A DNA stretch of 64,000 bases, from the NCBI GenBank assembly GCA_022578605.1, contig MU394100.1, forward strand, positions 124,001 to 188,000, read 5' to 3'. Each line of letters opens with the position of its first letter. Within the stretch, counting starts at the first letter, position 1. Shown here in pieces: positions 60,701 to 64,000 of this stretch. The DNA comes from Camillea tinctor (lineage: Eukaryota > Ascomycota > Sordariomycetes > Xylariales > Xylariaceae). The position numbers were made by a program, and so were the translations under genes. The notes under the pieces were generated by a model. That model saw only the letters and a program-made list of their open reading frames with translations, ran no database searches and was not told the origin of the DNA.

Positions 60701-61530
60701 GTATAATATAAAATACAAAAGTCACTCTTCTACAAATATATATCATCATCGTTGTCATCATCATCATGCTAGCATTCCAACATAATCTGGTAATAGCATT
60801 TTTAGGTTCGTCGTAGGATTCTCAACCATTTAATTCTACATACCTAACAGGCTGGTGTCAAAAAAAAATCAACTTCTTGTTAGGCACATGAAACTTTCTC
60901 TAAGTAATATAAACTATAATAATTTAACAATTATACAAGTTCCCATGAATCGAGTTATCCTACCATGCTCGCAGCAATCTCTTAGGGAATGTTGTTCAGC
61001 AGCCAAAGTCTTTGATACTTCTGCTAAGACCCTTGACGAATGACGTTTAGAAGCATGGGCACAAATTTACGCCCGATAGAATTTCAAACCCGAAGAAAAC
61101 CTCGGCACTTAACTCGTGAGCTGTATTGAGGTTAACATAATAGTCGAAAATATACTGCAACCTCCATGCTGGCCCCGAAGGTTCGGCCCCACTTTCCGCC
61201 AGCCATGCAGCAGATCCTTTTGGCTCGTTTAACTGATCAAGCTTGAGTTTCTAAGAGCTTTCTGAAACGGGATTGATCGATTTATCACAAACTCCATACT
61301 CTAACCTAGAACGGCCCCCCTTTTCCGTGACTGAATATCGCACGCACGAGACCTAGTGGGACTTGTTATATACCTCATTCTAGTTAAAGAAAAGGAGGGA
61401 GGACAAGACTCGGTTGAGACTTTTTGACTGAGCTCGATATTTATATTGGGTAAATAACTCGCCACAGTACAACCCACAATAGACGACTCGGATATAAAAA
61501 AACAGCTTCATCTTTAATAATTTGCCTGTT
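57737..61530. other. Intergenic 3.8 kb, gene-poor
   Basis: No gene is supported. Short frames lack family or splice support. AT-rich from about 59500, with a CATCATCAT microsatellite near 60745-60768 and several AGGTAGGTT words around 59888-59915. Confidence 0.55.
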
Positions 61531-62325
61531 ATGTCTGCCCAGATCGATGCAATGGCGGCACCAGTGGCAAAGACGCTTGCCGGTAAAGTGGCTGTTATAT
61601 CGGGCAGCTCTACTGGGATTGGACTAGCAATTGCGACGGAGCTGAGTTCTCGTGGCGCCAAGGTTGTCATCAACTATCCTTTTCCCTCATTGGCAGCGGA
61701 AGCCAAGGAAAACGCAGCAGATATACCAGGGCCGTACATTGCGGTTGAAGCCGACTTGAGCACAGTGGATGGCCCGAAAAGGCTCATTCAAGAGGCTGTC
61801 CGCGAGTATGGCAAAGTCGACATTCTCGTGAACAATGCGGCCGTCGCTATCAACTTGCCGTTCGAGGAGCAGACAGTAGAAATGTTCGATTCGCTAGTCA
61901 ACCTCAATGGTCGCGGAACATTCCTCCTCACGCAGGCGGTTCTCCCTCACTTGCCTACAACTGGCGGCCGTATTGTAAATATCTGCTCCGTGAGCTCCCG
62001 CGGCCCGCCTCCGCTTCAAACGATCTATGCGGGGACGAAAGGCATGGTCGACTCCTTTACGCGGTGTTGGGCCAAGGAGCTCCCACCTAAATATGGATGT
62101 ACAGTCAACGCAGTCTCTCCAGGACCCACGGCGACACAGGGCTTTGCAGCGGCAGGGGAGGAGGCCATGAAGGTCTTGGCCCCGACTATTGAAGCGACGC
62201 CAGCGGCCAAAAGGATGGGGAAGCCAGAGGAGATAGCCTACGCTGCTGCTTTCCTCTGTGAAGATAGGGCATCTTGGGTGAACGGAGAGCATATGTTAGT
62301 TAACGGGGGGTTGTTTATAGATTAG
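61531..62325 (+). CDS. Classical short-chain dehydrogenase/reductase, 264 aa
   Basis: Single exon. The ATG at 61531 is followed by a second in-frame ATG after six codons. All SDR landmarks are present: AGKVAVISGSSTGIGLAIA (nucleotide-binding turn, with Ser replacing the usual Thr), VDILVNNAAV, the ICSVSS catalytic Ser, YAGTKG Tyr-Lys pair, VSPGPTAT, and the C-terminal WVNGEHMLVNGGLFID. Most similar in layout to 3-oxoacyl reductase, tetrahydroxynaphthalene-reductase and versicolorin-reductase type fungal SDRs. VVINYPF at the end of strand 2 lacks the acidic NAD residue, suggesting NADPH. The substrate is unknown. A head-to-tail MFS transporter on the other strand lies 0.5 kb away, which might belong to the same small cluster. 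Confidence 0.88.
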   Translation: MSAQIDAMAAPVAKTLAGKVAVISGSSTGIGLAIATELSSRGAKVVINYPFPSLAAEAKENAADIPGPYIAVEADLSTVDGPKRLIQEAVREYGKVDILVNNAAVAINLPFEEQTVEMFDSLVNLNGRGTFLLTQAVLPHLPTTGGRIVNICSVSSRGPPPLQTIYAGTKGMVDSFTRCWAKELPPKYGCTVNAVSPGPTATQGFAAAGEEAMKVLAPTIEATPAAKRMGKPEEIAYAAAFLCEDRASWVNGEHMLVNGGLFID

Positions 62326-62799
62326 TTGGATCAACATGAACACTAGCTCTAGATATAATGAGAGGCAAGGATCGATGAAATAGTGGAACTTATTAACCTA
62401 ACCAAATATAAAAATATATCGTTATTTTCATTAAAGAATTCACTCCCCTGGTGAATGTACTTATCATTCTTCTTGGAGGCTTTCTGTAAGACTTGAAGTG
62501 TGAAGAATGGCATGAGAAATAGGGGTACTTGAGAAATGAAGAGTTTTGTCAAGAACAAAGTGGTTTTACTTCATCTACTTCGAACTCCAGCGTGGAAGTT
62601 AATGATGATATCACTCTTGGAGAGACACTTTGGAAAGCCTTAAAGGTCATAGAGTAGCAGCGTAGAATCTTTTTCAACTTAGGTTGCAAACTTGGCGTAC
62701 ATTGAAGGGCAGTCGAACTCTATCTAGGTAAATCTAACGTAACGATGGACGTTTCTGGATCAATATGAACCCAGCTTGGATTGGATCCCACAACTTGAC
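62326..62799. other. Intergenic between convergent SDR and MFS genes
   Basis: 3' regions of two convergent genes; nothing else seen. Confidence 0.65.
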
Positions 62800-63970
62800 T
62801 TATTCTCCTACTTCACGATCCGCATCCCAGTGAAGGAATTGCTTTGCGAAGCCCCATCTCCACGAGCTCTCCCGAATCTGACCTCCCCAGAAGTAGAATA
62901 TTATGGTAGATAGAAACACAGCCGCGGATACCCCAGCTAGGATACCAAACACGGTGATATACCCAGATTGCATAATCCAGTCGTTAACGTAAAAGCTGAT
63001 AAGGAATCCAAAGAGTGCTATCAACTAAAATCAGTACAACCGCACTTATAAGTGATTGGAGGCATTAATACCTTTGAATGCAGATTGAGTGACTACGACC
63101 TCTCCGGCTATAGGGCGGTAGGAATCCAGTATATATACTAATGAAATATTGTTTGATTGGACAGTCGTAAAGTTCACTTCGACTCATTAGTATCATGGAG
63201 TTCTACCGGATAAGGCTGAAAATAACGTACCTAGCCCAATACCCATCACCGCCACCATCCAATGGAGCTCCTTGCCAAAGCCAACTCCGTATAGTACACA
63301 GGCTAATGGACCTGATATCAGGCTTATAACAATAGCAGGCAGTCGCATTTCAGGGGTACGAAGGCCGCCATTCTTGATCGTCAATTTGTCTGCTACCCAG
63401 TCGGTGAAATGGCCACCGAATAAGATAGCAATCAGAGATCCAACAATAGTTGAGATATAGGTGAGTCCAGATTGCCACGGCTCAAATCCGTATATCGTGG
63501 AGAAGGCTGTTGAAAAATTGGTCGATAGAACAACAATCATTCCAATGGTAACTGAGTTGACCAGTGAAGCCCATAAAACTGCCGGAAGAATGATAGCCAT
63601 GACAGGCCTAACCATCATCAATGGGAGAGACTCGCTAGTATATACCCCAGAAAATACCCGCATATTTTGGAAGAAGGTCCTCTTTGGTGGGAGAGAGTTC
63701 TGGCTTCCGATGGCCTCTACGTGCGAAGGGTTGTATGGACCAGTGGAAGATTTGGTGTCTTCAAGTTTTGTTGTAGAATCCCCGGAGTCAATAATCGGGC
63801 TCTGCCTCCGATAATGCGTCTCGGGGAATGTAAATATGACCAAGAGAGTAACGAAGCCAACGAATGCTGTAAAGATCCAGTAGACCATTTGCCATTGGTA
63901 AGTCTTGGCGATGAGGCCCGCAAAGACGACACCACCACCTACGCCGGCGGATAGGGCGCAGGTGTATATT
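62800..63970 (-). CDS. MFS multidrug-type transporter, C-terminal part, 5' end outside window
   Basis: Three exons on the minus strand: 63970..63231, 63176..63072 and 63017..62800. The two 54-bp introns start GTACGT and GTATTA. The second acceptor (TTGATAG) was picked over a nearer TTTTAG because only it keeps the frame. About 354 residues are seen. The visible part starts in the middle of the first half (YTCALSAGVGGGVVFAGLI). It continues through a cytosolic loop with TFPETHYRRQSP, the second bundle of helices, and the typical end block ISLVYILDSYRPIAGE plus ALFGFLISFYVNDWI. The layout is that of the drug:H+ antiporter-1/TPO-like or general fungal MFS group. The window edge cuts the gene inside another intron (acceptor at 63971). 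Confidence 0.82.
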
Positions 63971-64000
63971 CTATCAATATAGGTTAGCACACTAAAAATC

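Noticed and set aside
63017..63030. Nearer TTTTAG acceptor for the last MFS intron
   Set aside because: It would shift the frame out of the ALFGFLISFYVNDW block. The TTGATAG acceptor a few bases later keeps it.

Overview
The window is nuclear DNA of a filamentous ascomycete (Pezizomycotina), most likely a Sordariomycete. The evidence is the set of short introns (mostly about 50-180 bp) with GT...AG ends and CTAAC/CTGAC branch sites, the fungus-specific protein families, pyrimidine-rich leaders, long AT-rich intergenic stretches, and one extremely AT-rich inverted-repeat element that resembles repeat-induced point mutation (RIP). No tRNA, rRNA, CRISPR or prokaryotic feature was seen. About 22 protein genes are supported; exon limits were read from splice signals and reading-frame continuity.

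Left part (1-26 kb): the 3' end of a long coiled-coil, probably kinesin-type protein; a Cys/His-rich orphan; a secreted aldose 1-epimerase with five exons; a gene-poor tract with two small orphan genes (91 and 94 aa) and one weak secreted-peptide candidate; a DUF3632-type protein; an ankyrin-repeat protein with a Clr5-like N-terminus; a 75-aa two-exon orphan alone in a roughly 6 kb gene-poor tract; and mitochondrial frataxin.

Middle (26.6-41.3 kb): a 1.06-kb element with 45-bp terminal inverted repeats and an almost pure A+T core; then a carbohydrate-oriented stretch with a xylitol/sorbitol-type dehydrogenase, a short-chain dehydrogenase and a sugar-porter MFS transporter; a peroxisomal ABCD-type half transporter; the CSL zinc protein Dph3 (diphthamide and Elongator-linked tRNA modification); and a small GPI-anchored surface protein.

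Right part (46-64 kb): a metallopeptidase-like protein with a jacalin-like lectin domain whose expected zinc motif is replaced by Glu-Glu-Val-Leu-Arg; a large disordered conserved fungal protein; a small single-pass mitochondrial protein; AP-3 sigma; a bZIP regulator whose first exon cannot be placed; a classical SDR; and the C-terminal part of an MFS transporter that runs off the window.

Most genes are housekeeping or orphan and do not form one pathway. The exception is a possible polyol/sugar module at 28.5-35.3 kb. The features most worth a second look are the inverted-repeat element with the AT core, the apparent pseudo-metallopeptidase, the small intron-containing orphans, and the repeated 10-bp palindrome TACCTAGGTA in intergenic DNA.
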